From positions 163,629-227,628 of the forward strand of contig JAOEWO010000001.1 of assembly GCA_028383925.1 (NCBI GenBank): a DNA stretch of 64,000 bases. The letters are read 5' to 3'. The position numbers were made by a program, and so were the translations under genes. This DNA comes from Winogradskyella sp. GTDB lineage: Bacteria; Bacteroidota; Bacteroidia; Flavobacteriales; Flavobacteriaceae. How positions within the stretch are numbered: the first letter of the stretch is position 1; each line of letters starts with the position of its first letter. Shown here in pieces: positions 34,095 through 41,694 of this stretch. A model generated the notes under the pieces. That model was not told the DNA's origin, searched no databases, and saw nothing but the letters and a program-made list of their open reading frames with translations.

Positions 34095-35336
34095 ATGAAA
34101 AAATTATTGTTTTTAGCTATTGCGGGTTCAGTATTGCTTGGTTGCGAAACCAATACCACTTATAAAAATACGATTAAAGAAGATGTTGCTTTTTTAGCAG
34201 ACGATAAATTAGAAGGCAGACAAACGGGTACTGAGGGCGAAAAACTAGCGTCAGATTTTTTGGTACAACGTTTTAAAGCTATCGGTTTAGAACCAAAAGG
34301 GACCGACGGTTTTTTGCAAGCTTTCTCCTTTAAACCCAAAACAGATCCTCATAAAGAAGTACAATTTACAACCAATGCAGATAGTACAATAACAGGTAGA
34401 AATGTGATTGGTTATATTAACAATAATGCAAAAAATACCATTGTAATTGGTGCTCACTACGACCATTTGGGCTTTGGTGGTGAAGGCTCATTATATAGAG
34501 AAGGGGATAAGGCGGTTCATAACGGTGCAGATGATAATGCTAGTGGTGTTGCTGTAATGATGGATGTTGCTAGCCGCTTAAGTATAGATAAAGGCCTTAA
34601 ACAGAATACAAATAACAACTACTTGTTTATGGCGTTTTCAGGAGAAGAAATGGGTTTATTGGGTTCTAATTATTTTTCTAAAAACCCAACGGTTGAAGCA
34701 GAATCTATTAACTATATGATTAATATGGATATGGTTGGCCGTATGAAAGCAGATAGTACGTTAGCCGTTTATGGCACAGGTACATCGCCTATGTTTAAAC
34801 AAACCATAAAAGCAAACAACGACAAATTTAAAATTATAGAAAACGAAAGCGGAGTAGGTCCAAGCGATCATACATCTTTTTATTTAATCGATATTCCGGT
34901 GCTACATTTCTTTACGGGTCAGCATGAAGATTACCACAAGCCAGGCGACGATGCAGAGAAGTTGAATTACGAGGGTATGAATTTAATCTCTAACTATATT
35001 TATACAATTATATCAGACTTAGATGATAATGGTGAGTTAGCTTTTAGAAAAACCAAAAATGAGAGCGAAGAAGCACCTCGTTTTAAAGTTGGCTTGGGTG
35101 TTGTACCAGATTATTTATACGACGGTAAAGGTATGCGTATTGATGGCACTAGAGAAGATACACCAGCCTTTAATGCAGGCATATTAAAAGGTGATATTGT
35201 ATTAAAACTAGGAGATAGCACTGTTACAAACATGATGAGTTATATGCGTGCATTATCTATTTTTGATAACGGTGACGAAGCAGATATTACCATTAAACGT
35301 GGTGATGAAATTATTGAAACTAAAGTGAAATTTTAA
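34095..35336 (+). CDS. M28 family aminopeptidase with PDZ domain, lipoprotein
   Basis: 413 residues. Lipobox SVLLGCETN. The M28 zinc ligands and catalytic residues appear in order: His/Asp in GAHYDHLGFG, Asp in NGADDNASGVAVMM, Glu-Glu in FSGEEMGLLGSNYF, Asp in YMINMDMVGRM and a late His in HFFTGQHEDYHKPGDD. A C-terminal PDZ domain (about 330-413, GILKGDIVLKLGDSTVTNMM) probably positions substrates. Envelope-located peptide hydrolysis is inferred. It may be followed by the lipocalin-like gene under a separate promoter. Confidence 0.93.
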   Translation: MKKLLFLAIAGSVLLGCETNTTYKNTIKEDVAFLADDKLEGRQTGTEGEKLASDFLVQRFKAIGLEPKGTDGFLQAFSFKPKTDPHKEVQFTTNADSTITGRNVIGYINNNAKNTIVIGAHYDHLGFGGEGSLYREGDKAVHNGADDNASGVAVMMDVASRLSIDKGLKQNTNNNYLFMAFSGEEMGLLGSNYFSKNPTVEAESINYMINMDMVGRMKADSTLAVYGTGTSPMFKQTIKANNDKFKIIENESGVGPSDHTSFYLIDIPVLHFFTGQHEDYHKPGDDAEKLNYEGMNLISNYIYTIISDLDDNGELAFRKTKNESEEAPRFKVGLGVVPDYLYDGKGMRIDGTREDTPAFNAGILKGDIVLKLGDSTVTNMMSYMRALSIFDNGDEADITIKRGDEIIETKVKF

Positions 35337-35408
35337 ACCAAATGTGAGCTTTTCGTACTAATTTATTTTTAATTGTACATTTACGCTCAAATCTTATCAA
35401 TTTATAAA

Positions 35409-36542
35409 ATGAAAAAATTATTAGCCTTTTTATGTTTATTTAGCTTGTTAACCGCTTTTACTTGTGAGAATGAACCCTTAGATTTTGACGCTGACACAAG
35501 TGTCGGTGGTACAGATATAGAGTTATTTGGTGAGTGGAATTTATCTGAGTTTACTGTTGACCTAACAACAACTACAGATTTTCAAGGCCAAACCATTAGT
35601 TCTGTTATTGTAGTAAATAGTACAGCTACAGATTATGCACTAAATTTTATAGGAAATAACTTCACAACAAATGGTAATTACAGTTATGTAGCAAATATTG
35701 TGGTTAATGGTGCAGAGGTTTCTAATGAGTTGTATACGCTTAATAATGTTATGGGTAGTGGTACGTATTCTACAAGCGGAAATGTAATGACTATTGATGG
35801 TTCTTTTTTCGAATTTGATTTTCAAGGTGCAGATACATCTACTTTAGATGGTCCACAAACTGCGACATTTCAAATTTCTGACAATGGGGTGATCTTAACA
35901 TTTACTCAAAATGAAAACACAACAGAAACTGATCCTACAACAGGCGCAATAGTTTCGGTTTCTAATAGCTCTACCTCAGTTTGGACACGTGGTGAAGGTG
36001 TTGTTATTAACCCTTGTGGCGCAGAAGACGCTACAAGTGATGCAGCTGCGGCTTACAATGCAGATAATACTAATGAAGACTTGTGTAATGCTTATAAGGT
36101 TGCGCTTCAAAATCAAATAACAGAATGTGGAGATACTAATGGTACTTTACAGCAAATTATAGACGATTTAGGCGATTGTGCAGCAGCAGCTTCAAACGGT
36201 ACTTTGGTCGTTACAACTGGCACATTAGATATTGAGTTTACCCAACAAAATATTAGTTTTGATAACGGCTTAATAACTGTAGAAGGAACGAGTGCTGGTG
36301 GTGGTTATATGATATATTTTCAAGTTACAGAAGGTGATACTGGTACAGATGTTTTTCAGAATTTTGTATTAACTTTAAACGGTACAGAATACTTTCCGTC
36401 TACACAAGGGTTTGATGATTTTACGTCTAGTACATCAGTAAGTACAGGTAATGTATTACAAGCTACTTTTTTCGGAATTGTAGAAAGTGCTGCCGGAGCA
36501 GACTTAAGTCTAACGCAAGGTGCTGTTGATGTAACATACTAA
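35409..36542 (+). CDS. Exported lipocalin-like protein of unknown function
   Basis: 377 residues from ATG 35409 (MKKLLAFLCLFSLLTAFTCEN, lipobox-like TAFTC). An upstream ATG at 35373 is disfavoured because a TACATTTA -7-like box lies at 35376-35383, over the extra codons. The N-terminal half holds a lipocalin-like strand pattern (LFGEWNLSEFTVDLTT and YALNFIGNNFTTNG). Then comes a Cys-containing helical bridge (DLCNAYKVALQNQITECGD) and a second beta-rich domain (residues about 270-377). The low-complexity Thr/Ser/Asn content is typical of surface proteins. I know no function. Confidence 0.7.
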   Translation: MKKLLAFLCLFSLLTAFTCENEPLDFDADTSVGGTDIELFGEWNLSEFTVDLTTTTDFQGQTISSVIVVNSTATDYALNFIGNNFTTNGNYSYVANIVVNGAEVSNELYTLNNVMGSGTYSTSGNVMTIDGSFFEFDFQGADTSTLDGPQTATFQISDNGVILTFTQNENTTETDPTTGAIVSVSNSSTSVWTRGEGVVINPCGAEDATSDAAAAYNADNTNEDLCNAYKVALQNQITECGDTNGTLQQIIDDLGDCAAAASNGTLVVTTGTLDIEFTQQNISFDNGLITVEGTSAGGGYMIYFQVTEGDTGTDVFQNFVLTLNGTEYFPSTQGFDDFTSSTSVSTGNVLQATFFGIVESAAGADLSLTQGAVDVTY

Positions 36543-36600
36543 CATTTTGCTGTAGTTTTACAGTATATATTAATAAGGTGAATTTTAGAAACTATATTTT

Positions 36601-36999
36601 ATGACTAATAAAGATATAATTTCTAAAATTCACCTTTTTATTTCTGTACTCATTGTTGTACCTGTAGCGTTTGTTTATGGTTTTTGTCCAGATACCCAGT
36701 TTAATATTCAATTACAAACTATAGACGAGCATAATTTTTTTAAAGCTATAATGGGTATGTACTTAGGTTTTTCTCTACTCTGGATTTTAGGAATTATTAA
36801 AGCCAGTTATTTTAAAGTGGCTTTAATAACTAATATCATTTTTATGTTAGGTCTTGGTAGTGGTAGATTATTAAGTTGGTGCATAGAAGGTACACCAGCG
36901 TTTGGTTACCAATTTGGTGCTTTTGCCGAATTATTTTTAGGTTTTTACGGGCTATTGGTAATGAAATACCACAGCAATCCTCATAATATTTCAAAATAA
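36601..36999 (+). CDS. DUF4345 family membrane protein
   Basis: 132 residues with four hydrophobic segments: IHLFISVLIVVPVAFVYGF, IMGMYLGFSLLWILGI, VALITNIIFMLGLGSGRLLSW and FAELFLGFYGLLVM. The GMYLGFSLLW and GRLLSW motifs are typical of DUF4345. Function unknown. It precedes dusB by 27 bp, but a -7 box in the gap suggests dusB has its own promoter. Confidence 0.85.
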   Translation: MTNKDIISKIHLFISVLIVVPVAFVYGFCPDTQFNIQLQTIDEHNFFKAIMGMYLGFSLLWILGIIKASYFKVALITNIIFMLGLGSGRLLSWCIEGTPAFGYQFGAFAELFLGFYGLLVMKYHSNPHNISK

Positions 37000-37001
37000 C
37001 T

Positions 37002-37009
37002 TAGCTTTG
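37002..37009 (+). promoter_or_regulatory. Candidate -7 box for dusB
   Basis: TAGCTTTG matches TANNTTTG, 17 nt before the TTG start codon. No TTTG at -33. Confidence 0.4.
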
Positions 37010-37026
37010 CACTAAAATTTAGAGAC

Positions 37027-38022
37027 TTGGTTAAAATAGGCGACATAGAATTACCAGACTTTCCTTTGCTTTTAGCACCAATGGAAGACGTTAGTGACCC
37101 ACCATTTAGAGCCTTATGTAAAGAGCAAGGTGCAGATGTTGTTTACACTGAGTTTGTATCTAGTGAAGGTTTAATTCGTAATGCAGCAAAAAGCGTTATG
37201 AAATTAGATATTTATGAGAAAGAGCGCCCTGTTGGTATTCAAATTTTTGGAGCAAATATGGAGAGTATGCTTCAAACTATAGATATTGTAGAAAAATCTA
37301 ATCCTGATATTATAGATATCAATTTTGGTTGTCCTGTTAAAAAAGTAGTATCTAAAGGTGCTGGTGCAGGTATTTTAAAAGATATCTGTTTAATGGAACA
37401 ACTTACAGCAGAAATGGTAAAACGCACTAATTTGCCAGTAACTGTAAAAACTAGATTAGGTTGGGATCACGATTCTATAAGAATTGTTGAAGTAGCAGAG
37501 CGCTTACAAGACGTAGGTTGTAAAGCGATTTCTATACATGGTAGAACAAGAGCCCAAATGTACAAGGGTGATGCCGATTGGAAACCTATTGCAGCTGTTA
37601 AGAACAATCCTCGTATGCATATTCCTGTATTTGGAAATGGTGATATTAACACGCCAGAGCGTGCTGCAGAAATGCGAGATAGCTACGGTTTAGATGGTGC
37701 TATGATAGGAAGAGCAACTATTGGTAATCCATGGTTTTTTAAGCAGGTAAAGCACTTTTTTGAAACTGGCGAACACTTGGCACCAATTTCTTTAGCAGAG
37801 CGCGTAGAAGCTGCGAGACGTCATTTACAAATGGCTATAGATTGGAAAGGTGAAACACTTGGTGTTTTTGAAACGAGAAGACACTATACAAATTATTTTA
37901 AGGGCATTCCGCATTTTAAAGAATACCGAATGAAAATGGTAACTAGTGATGACTCTAAAGATGTTTTTGCTGCCTTTGATGAAGTTTTAGAAACGTTTCC
38001 AGATTATCAATTTACGTCTTAA
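37027..38022 (+). CDS. dusB: tRNA-dihydrouridine synthase
   Basis: 331 residues, starting at TTG 37027 (VKIGDIELPDFPLLLAPMEDVSD fits the family start; no better ATG lies upstream). FMN-dependent reduction of uridines in tRNA D-loops. Conserved features are LAPMEDVSDPPFR, the catalytic Cys in DINFGCPVKKVVSKGAGAG (about residue 100), TVKTRLGWD, the HGRTRAQMYKG motif, and GNGDINTPERA for FMN phosphate binding. The symbol dusB is by closest family resemblance; Dus paralogues are hard to separate by eye. Its stop shares TTAA with the convergent permease gene. Confidence 0.92.
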   Translation: MVKIGDIELPDFPLLLAPMEDVSDPPFRALCKEQGADVVYTEFVSSEGLIRNAAKSVMKLDIYEKERPVGIQIFGANMESMLQTIDIVEKSNPDIIDINFGCPVKKVVSKGAGAGILKDICLMEQLTAEMVKRTNLPVTVKTRLGWDHDSIRIVEVAERLQDVGCKAISIHGRTRAQMYKGDADWKPIAAVKNNPRMHIPVFGNGDINTPERAAEMRDSYGLDGAMIGRATIGNPWFFKQVKHFFETGEHLAPISLAERVEAARRHLQMAIDWKGETLGVFETRRHYTNYFKGIPHFKEYRMKMVTSDDSKDVFAAFDEVLETFPDYQFTS

Positions 38023-39221
38023 GACTGTATTAACTGTTTTGTTATACGTTGCGACGCGATTCTCGAAGCCGTAATACCCAAAGCAAAAATAGTAGCTAAT
38101 ACCAGCAGCACATTTAACAGATTTAAGTTTACAGGGTAAGGTAACTCTGCCGTTAACATTACTAGGTCAAAAGATTGCTGTAAAATAACAATTATTAAGC
38201 CTATTGTAACGCCAATAATTCCGCTTACTATAGTCATAAGGCTACCTTGCCAAAAGAAAATAAACTTAATAGTCTTAGGTTCTGTACCTAAGTTAAACAA
38301 TGTGTTTAGTGATTTTTTCTTATCTAAAATCATCATTATAATAGCGCCAATTACATTAAACAAAGCAATGATAATTACTAAAGTGAAGATGAGGTAAATT
38401 GCAAGATTTTCAGTGTTAAGCATTTTAAATAAGGCATCATTAAGCTGCTCTCGGTTTTTAATAACAATTTGGTTATTAAAAATAGTATTGAGTTGTGTTC
38501 TAATAAGATTTTCATCTGTATTAGGTTTAAGTTTTAGTTCTATAGCACTTAATTGGTTTTCTTTATAATTCAGTAAGGTTCTTGCTAAATCTATATTTGA
38601 GAAAATATATTCATTATTCAGTTCTTCATTAATATTAAATAAACCTACATTATTAACATAGGCCGCACTATAGGCGCCTTTTAAGGAACTAACTTGGCCT
38701 TTACCAGGTTTGGGTACATAAATAGATAGAGGCTTTAGGTAATTAAAAAGACCAAACGATAAGTTGTAAGAGATGCCAGCACCAGAAACGACATCATTAC
38801 TTTTGGGCGAAATCCAATTCCCCTGATAAATCATGTCATCTATATTGGTTACCTTAAGAAAGCTCGTGTCTACACCTTTTAAAGTAGCAATTAGGTTTTT
38901 ATCTTCAGATTTTATGATAATACGTTCTTCAATTATTTTTGAATATGACGTAATATCATCTATTGCATTAAGTTGTGCTATATTATTTTCAGAAAGTAAA
39001 AAAGATTTACCCGTAACCGCAGTTATTTTTAAATCAGGATCAACAACCGTTGAAAACATAAGGCTGTAATCCTTTAAGCCAGCAAAAACAGATAAGACAA
39101 TTAGTAAAGCAGCAGAAGCAATAATAACACCGCCAGAAGCTATAAGCGTCATTATATTAATAGCATTATTACTGCTTTTAGAAAACAGATAACGTTTTGC
39201 TATATATAAAGGAAAATTCAC
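38019..39221 (-). CDS. LolC/LolE-like ABC transporter permease (FtsX-type)
   Basis: 400 residues. An N-terminal segment (INIMTLIASGGVIIASAALLIVLSVFAGLK) is followed by a periplasmic MacB_PCD-like domain (about 45-250). Three more segments come from about 275 on (AIYLIFTLVIIIALFNVIGAIIMMIL, FIFFWQGSLMTIVSGIIGVTIGLIIVI, NLLNVLLVLATIFALGI). The start N-F-PLYIAKRYLFSKSSNNAINIM is the typical lipoprotein-releasing-system opening. It probably extracts lipoproteins from the inner membrane with an ATPase encoded elsewhere. It begins 1 bp after the rbfA stop, so it is translated from the rbfA transcript. Confidence 0.9.
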   Translation of the reverse strand: MNFPLYIAKRYLFSKSSNNAINIMTLIASGGVIIASAALLIVLSVFAGLKDYSLMFSTVVDPDLKITAVTGKSFLLSENNIAQLNAIDDITSYSKIIEERIIIKSEDKNLIATLKGVDTSFLKVTNIDDMIYQGNWISPKSNDVVSGAGISYNLSFGLFNYLKPLSIYVPKPGKGQVSSLKGAYSAAYVNNVGLFNINEELNNEYIFSNIDLARTLLNYKENQLSAIELKLKPNTDENLIRTQLNTIFNNQIVIKNREQLNDALFKMLNTENLAIYLIFTLVIIIALFNVIGAIIMMILDKKKSLNTLFNLGTEPKTIKFIFFWQGSLMTIVSGIIGVTIGLIIVILQQSFDLVMLTAELPYPVNLNLLNVLLVLATIFALGITASRIASQRITKQLIQS

Positions 39222-39614
39222 TTAAGATTTTTTTCGCTTACCTAGTAAATCGGGATCTTCAAGAGGATCACTTTCGCCTTTTAATGAGCGTTCTATACCA
39301 TCTATATATTCTAGAGAATCGTCGATAAAAAATTCAAGATGTGGCATACGTCTTAATTGGTGTCGTGTACGTTGTGCTAGCTCGTGCCTAATTAAAGGCT
39401 TATTAGATCTAATACCTTCTAGTAAAGGCTGTGCTTCTTTGTTAGGAAATATACTTAAATAGACTTTAGCCATAGATAAATCTACAGTAACATTAACTTT
39501 AGAAACCGAAATTATAACACCTTTAAGTCCACCAGATGATGCGGCACGTTGTAAAACATCTACCAAATCTTGTTGTAGAACACCTGCTATTTTTTTCTGT
39601 CTATTACTTTCCAT
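39222..39614 (-). CDS. rbfA: 30S ribosome-binding factor A
   Basis: 130 residues. Assembly factor that binds the 30S subunit during 16S rRNA maturation. It begins MESNRQKKIAGVLQQDLVDVLQ, has the KH-like fold elements VIISVSKVNVTVDLSMAKVYLSIF and LAQRTRHQLRRMPHLEFFIDDSLEYIDGI, and ends in a lysine-rich tail (DLLGKRKKS). It is first of a two-gene unit with the permease. A TACTTTTG box ends 4 nt before the ATG, so the message may be leaderless. Confidence 0.95.
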   Translation of the reverse strand: MESNRQKKIAGVLQQDLVDVLQRAASSGGLKGVIISVSKVNVTVDLSMAKVYLSIFPNKEAQPLLEGIRSNKPLIRHELAQRTRHQLRRMPHLEFFIDDSLEYIDGIERSLKGESDPLEDPDLLGKRKKS

Positions 39615-39618
39615 ATTG

Positions 39619-39626
39619 CAAAAGTA
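39619..39626 (-). promoter_or_regulatory. Candidate -7 box directly before rbfA
   Basis: TACTTTTG on the minus strand matches TANNTTTG; only CAAT separates it from the ATG. No TTTG at -33. The same TANNTTTG-N4-ATG arrangement precedes folB. Confidence 0.4.
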
Positions 39627-39676
39627 GATGATATTTAAGGATTATCTTATTTTTACACTACAAAATTGAAGTCATT

Positions 39677-40081
39677 ATGAGAAAAATTGAGCATATAGGC
39701 ATAGCTGTAAAAGACATAGATAGCTCTAATGCGCTTTTTGCATCATTATTTGGTGAAGCACACTATAAAATTGAGGATGTAGAGCGAGAAGGTGTAAAAA
39801 CTTCTTTTTTTAAATGTGGACCAAATAAAATTGAATTATTACAAGCGACAACAGAAGACAGTCCTATCGCAAAGTTTATTGAAAAAAAAGGTGAAGGTAT
39901 TCACCATATTGCTTTTGCTGTAGATGACATAGAAAAGGAAATTGAAAGACTAACAGCAGCGGGTTTTAATATGATACATAAAGAACCTAAGAAAGGTGCA
40001 GACGATAAGTTAATCGCTTTTTTACACCCAAAATCTACAAATGGTGTTTTAATTGAGTTATGCCAAGAGATAAACAAATAA
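39677..40081 (+). CDS. mce: Methylmalonyl-CoA epimerase
   Basis: 134 residues of the VOC (glyoxalase) fold, two babb modules. It interconverts (R)- and (S)-methylmalonyl-CoA in propionate/branched-chain catabolism. Family features are KIEHIGIAVKDIDSSNALF with the first metal His, EGVKTSFFKCGPNKIELLQ, GEGIHHIAFAVDDIEKEI with the second His, and GVLIELCQE with a metal Glu. It is divergent from rbfA. No mutase gene is in view. Confidence 0.93.
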   Translation: MRKIEHIGIAVKDIDSSNALFASLFGEAHYKIEDVEREGVKTSFFKCGPNKIELLQATTEDSPIAKFIEKKGEGIHHIAFAVDDIEKEIERLTAAGFNMIHKEPKKGADDKLIAFLHPKSTNGVLIELCQEINK

Positions 40082-40087
40082 AAATAC

Positions 40088-40118
40088 TTTGAGAGTTTTA
40101 AAATATGTAGTAATATTG
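40088..40118 (+). promoter_or_regulatory. Promoter for the CAT tRNA
   Basis: TTTG at 40088-40091, exactly 19 bp, then TAATATTG at 40111-40118 (one mismatch to TANNTTTG). The tRNA starts 43 nt after the box. Confidence 0.7.
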
Positions 40119-40161
40119 CACTCGCGTTTAAATAAACGTGAAATTAACAGCAATGTTAATT

Positions 40162-40235
40162 GGTCCTATAGCTCAGTTGGTTAGAGCACCTGACTCATAA
40201 TCAGGTGGTCCATGGTTCGAGTCCATGTGGGACCA
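40162..40235 (+). tRNA. tRNA with CAT anticodon (elongator Met, or Ile2 if lysidine-modified)
   Basis: A 74-nt cloverleaf: acceptor GGTCCTA with TGGGACC (one G-U pair), discriminator A, D-arm GCTCAGTTGGTTAGAGC, anticodon stem CCTGA/TCAGG with loop CTCATAA, and T-arm CCATG-GTTCGAG-TCCATG. CCA is not encoded. The D-arm resembles elongator tRNA-Met, but Ile2 cannot be excluded by eye. It lies just upstream of a tyrosine recombinase gene, a usual attachment-site position. Confidence 0.95.
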
Positions 40236-40249
40236 CTTTTATAAAGTAT

Positions 40250-40284
40250 AAAACCTCATAGACGAAAGTTGATGAGGTTTTTTT
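40250..40284 (+). terminator. tRNA terminator
   Basis: Stem AAAACCTCAT (40250-40259) with ATGAGGTTTT (40272-40281), 12-nt loop, followed by further Ts. Confidence 0.85.
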
Positions 40285-40383
40285 AACTCTTCAAACCCTA
40301 TATTTTAAAAGGGTTTTACGCACGATATAAAAATTTTATATACTTCTTGACTCACCTAGAAATGCTTAAAAAGGTTTAAAAAA

Positions 40384-40426
40384 AGGTACACAATTCGGTA
40401 CACCTGCTTTAACATTTCGGTATCCC
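40384..40426. repeat. Short direct repeats upstream of the integrase gene (possible arm-type sites)
   Basis: AGGTACACA at 40384, TTCGGTACACC at 40394-40404 and TTCGGTATCCC at 40416-40426 are related, the last two spaced 22 bp apart (two helical turns). This is where tyrosine recombinases often have arm-type binding sites. The role is inferred. Confidence 0.4.
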
Positions 40427-40476
40427 TATTTTCAAATGCCTTTTAAACAGCATAATAGCTAGCTAAAAGAGTTACG

Positions 40477-41682
40477 ATGAGACTTGAAAAAATGAAGGTC
40501 CTTTTCTATTTGAATAAGGCAAAGACCAATCTTACAGGGACATGTCCTATTTATTGCAGGATAACCTATAAAAAGGAAAGAAAGCAATTTTCTACAGGGG
40601 AAACAGTCAATCCAAAACACTGGAACTCTAAAAAACAACTTATTATAGGTGATACCTCGAGTTTAGAGTATACCAATTGTAATTTGATGCTTGTTAAACA
40701 AAAGGTAAACAATGCCTATCTTAAATTAAGGCTTAATCAGGGTATCGACTTCAACGCAGAAGACATTATAAATGTCTATTTCAAAAGGAAGGTTAGGAAG
40801 CGTGATACTGTTGTAAATTCTTTTAATCGGTACTTAAATCATTTGAAAAAGCTTATAGGTAAAGATATTAAGGCTCCTACGTTTAAGAAGTTTGAGTACT
40901 CTTGTGAATTCGTTAAAGATTTTATTTACCATAAGTTTAGAAAGAGAGACCTGCCCCTTTCGGATCTCAATCTTCAATTCCTGCATGATTTTGAGTACTA
41001 TTTAACGACAGAGAGGGGCTTGGGTAGGTCAACTATGAACAAAGTCGTACAACGCTTTAGAAAGCCTATTAAGATAGCTATTTCAGAAGGGTTTTTAGAT
41101 AAAGATCCATTTATGTTATACAAGGCAAGGATAACTAAAAAGGAGATAGTTTTTCTTTCTCCAGAAGAGCTTGAAGTATTAGAGATCTATTCTTTCAGTC
41201 AGCCTAGACTGAACTTTGTAAAGGATCTGTTTGTGTTCAGTTGCTATACTGGACTTGCCTACAACGAATTGTCTAAGCTAGAGAAGAAGGACATCACAAA
41301 AGGGTTCGATGGGAACCTTTGGATTAATTTGACCCGAGAGAAAACATCTAAACCTATATCCGTTCCACTACTGCACAAAGCGGAGGAAATAATTGATACC
41401 TATATAAGCCAAGATCAGGGAGTATTTCCTAAGATAAGTAATCAAAAATACAACAGCTATTTAAAAGAGATCGCAACAATTGTAGGCATTGAAAAACGAA
41501 TGACAACACATATGGCTCGTCGGACCTTCGCAAGCACAGTATTGCTCTATAATGATGTACCCATGGAAGTCGTAAGCGAGCTTCTGGGACACTCTAGTCT
41601 TAAGGTCACTCAAGACAGTTATGGTAAGGTTGTGCAGCGTAAGATAAGCATGGAGATGAAACGATTAAGAGACAACATATAA
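40477..41682 (+). CDS. Tyrosine recombinase/integrase of the Bacteroidota conjugative-element type
   Basis: 401 residues. An N-terminal arm-binding domain (about 1-95: KVLFYLNKAKTNLTGTCPIYCRI, QFSTGETVNPKHWNSK) is followed by a SAM-like core-binding domain (about 105-215) and the catalytic domain (about 225-401). Catalytic residues: the first Arg is replaced (SCYTGLAYNEL), as known for several Bacteroidota integrases such as IntDOT. Lys is in EKTSKPISVPL, HxxR in THMARRTFAST, His in LLGHSSLKVTQ, and the nucleophile Tyr in DSYGKV. Codon use differs from its neighbours (many AGG and GGG). It sits 241 bp after the CAT tRNA and 12 bp before a truncated T9SS gene. Confidence 0.92.
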   Translation: MRLEKMKVLFYLNKAKTNLTGTCPIYCRITYKKERKQFSTGETVNPKHWNSKKQLIIGDTSSLEYTNCNLMLVKQKVNNAYLKLRLNQGIDFNAEDIINVYFKRKVRKRDTVVNSFNRYLNHLKKLIGKDIKAPTFKKFEYSCEFVKDFIYHKFRKRDLPLSDLNLQFLHDFEYYLTTERGLGRSTMNKVVQRFRKPIKIAISEGFLDKDPFMLYKARITKKEIVFLSPEELEVLEIYSFSQPRLNFVKDLFVFSCYTGLAYNELSKLEKKDITKGFDGNLWINLTREKTSKPISVPLLHKAEEIIDTYISQDQGVFPKISNQKYNSYLKEIATIVGIEKRMTTHMARRTFASTVLLYNDVPMEVVSELLGHSSLKVTQDSYGKVVQRKISMEMKRLRDNI

Positions 41683-41694
41683 AACACTAGTTAA

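Noticed and set aside
33917-34159. Minus-strand frame between the TolB-like and M28 genes
   Set aside because: It overlaps the start of the M28 gene and has no family-like composition.
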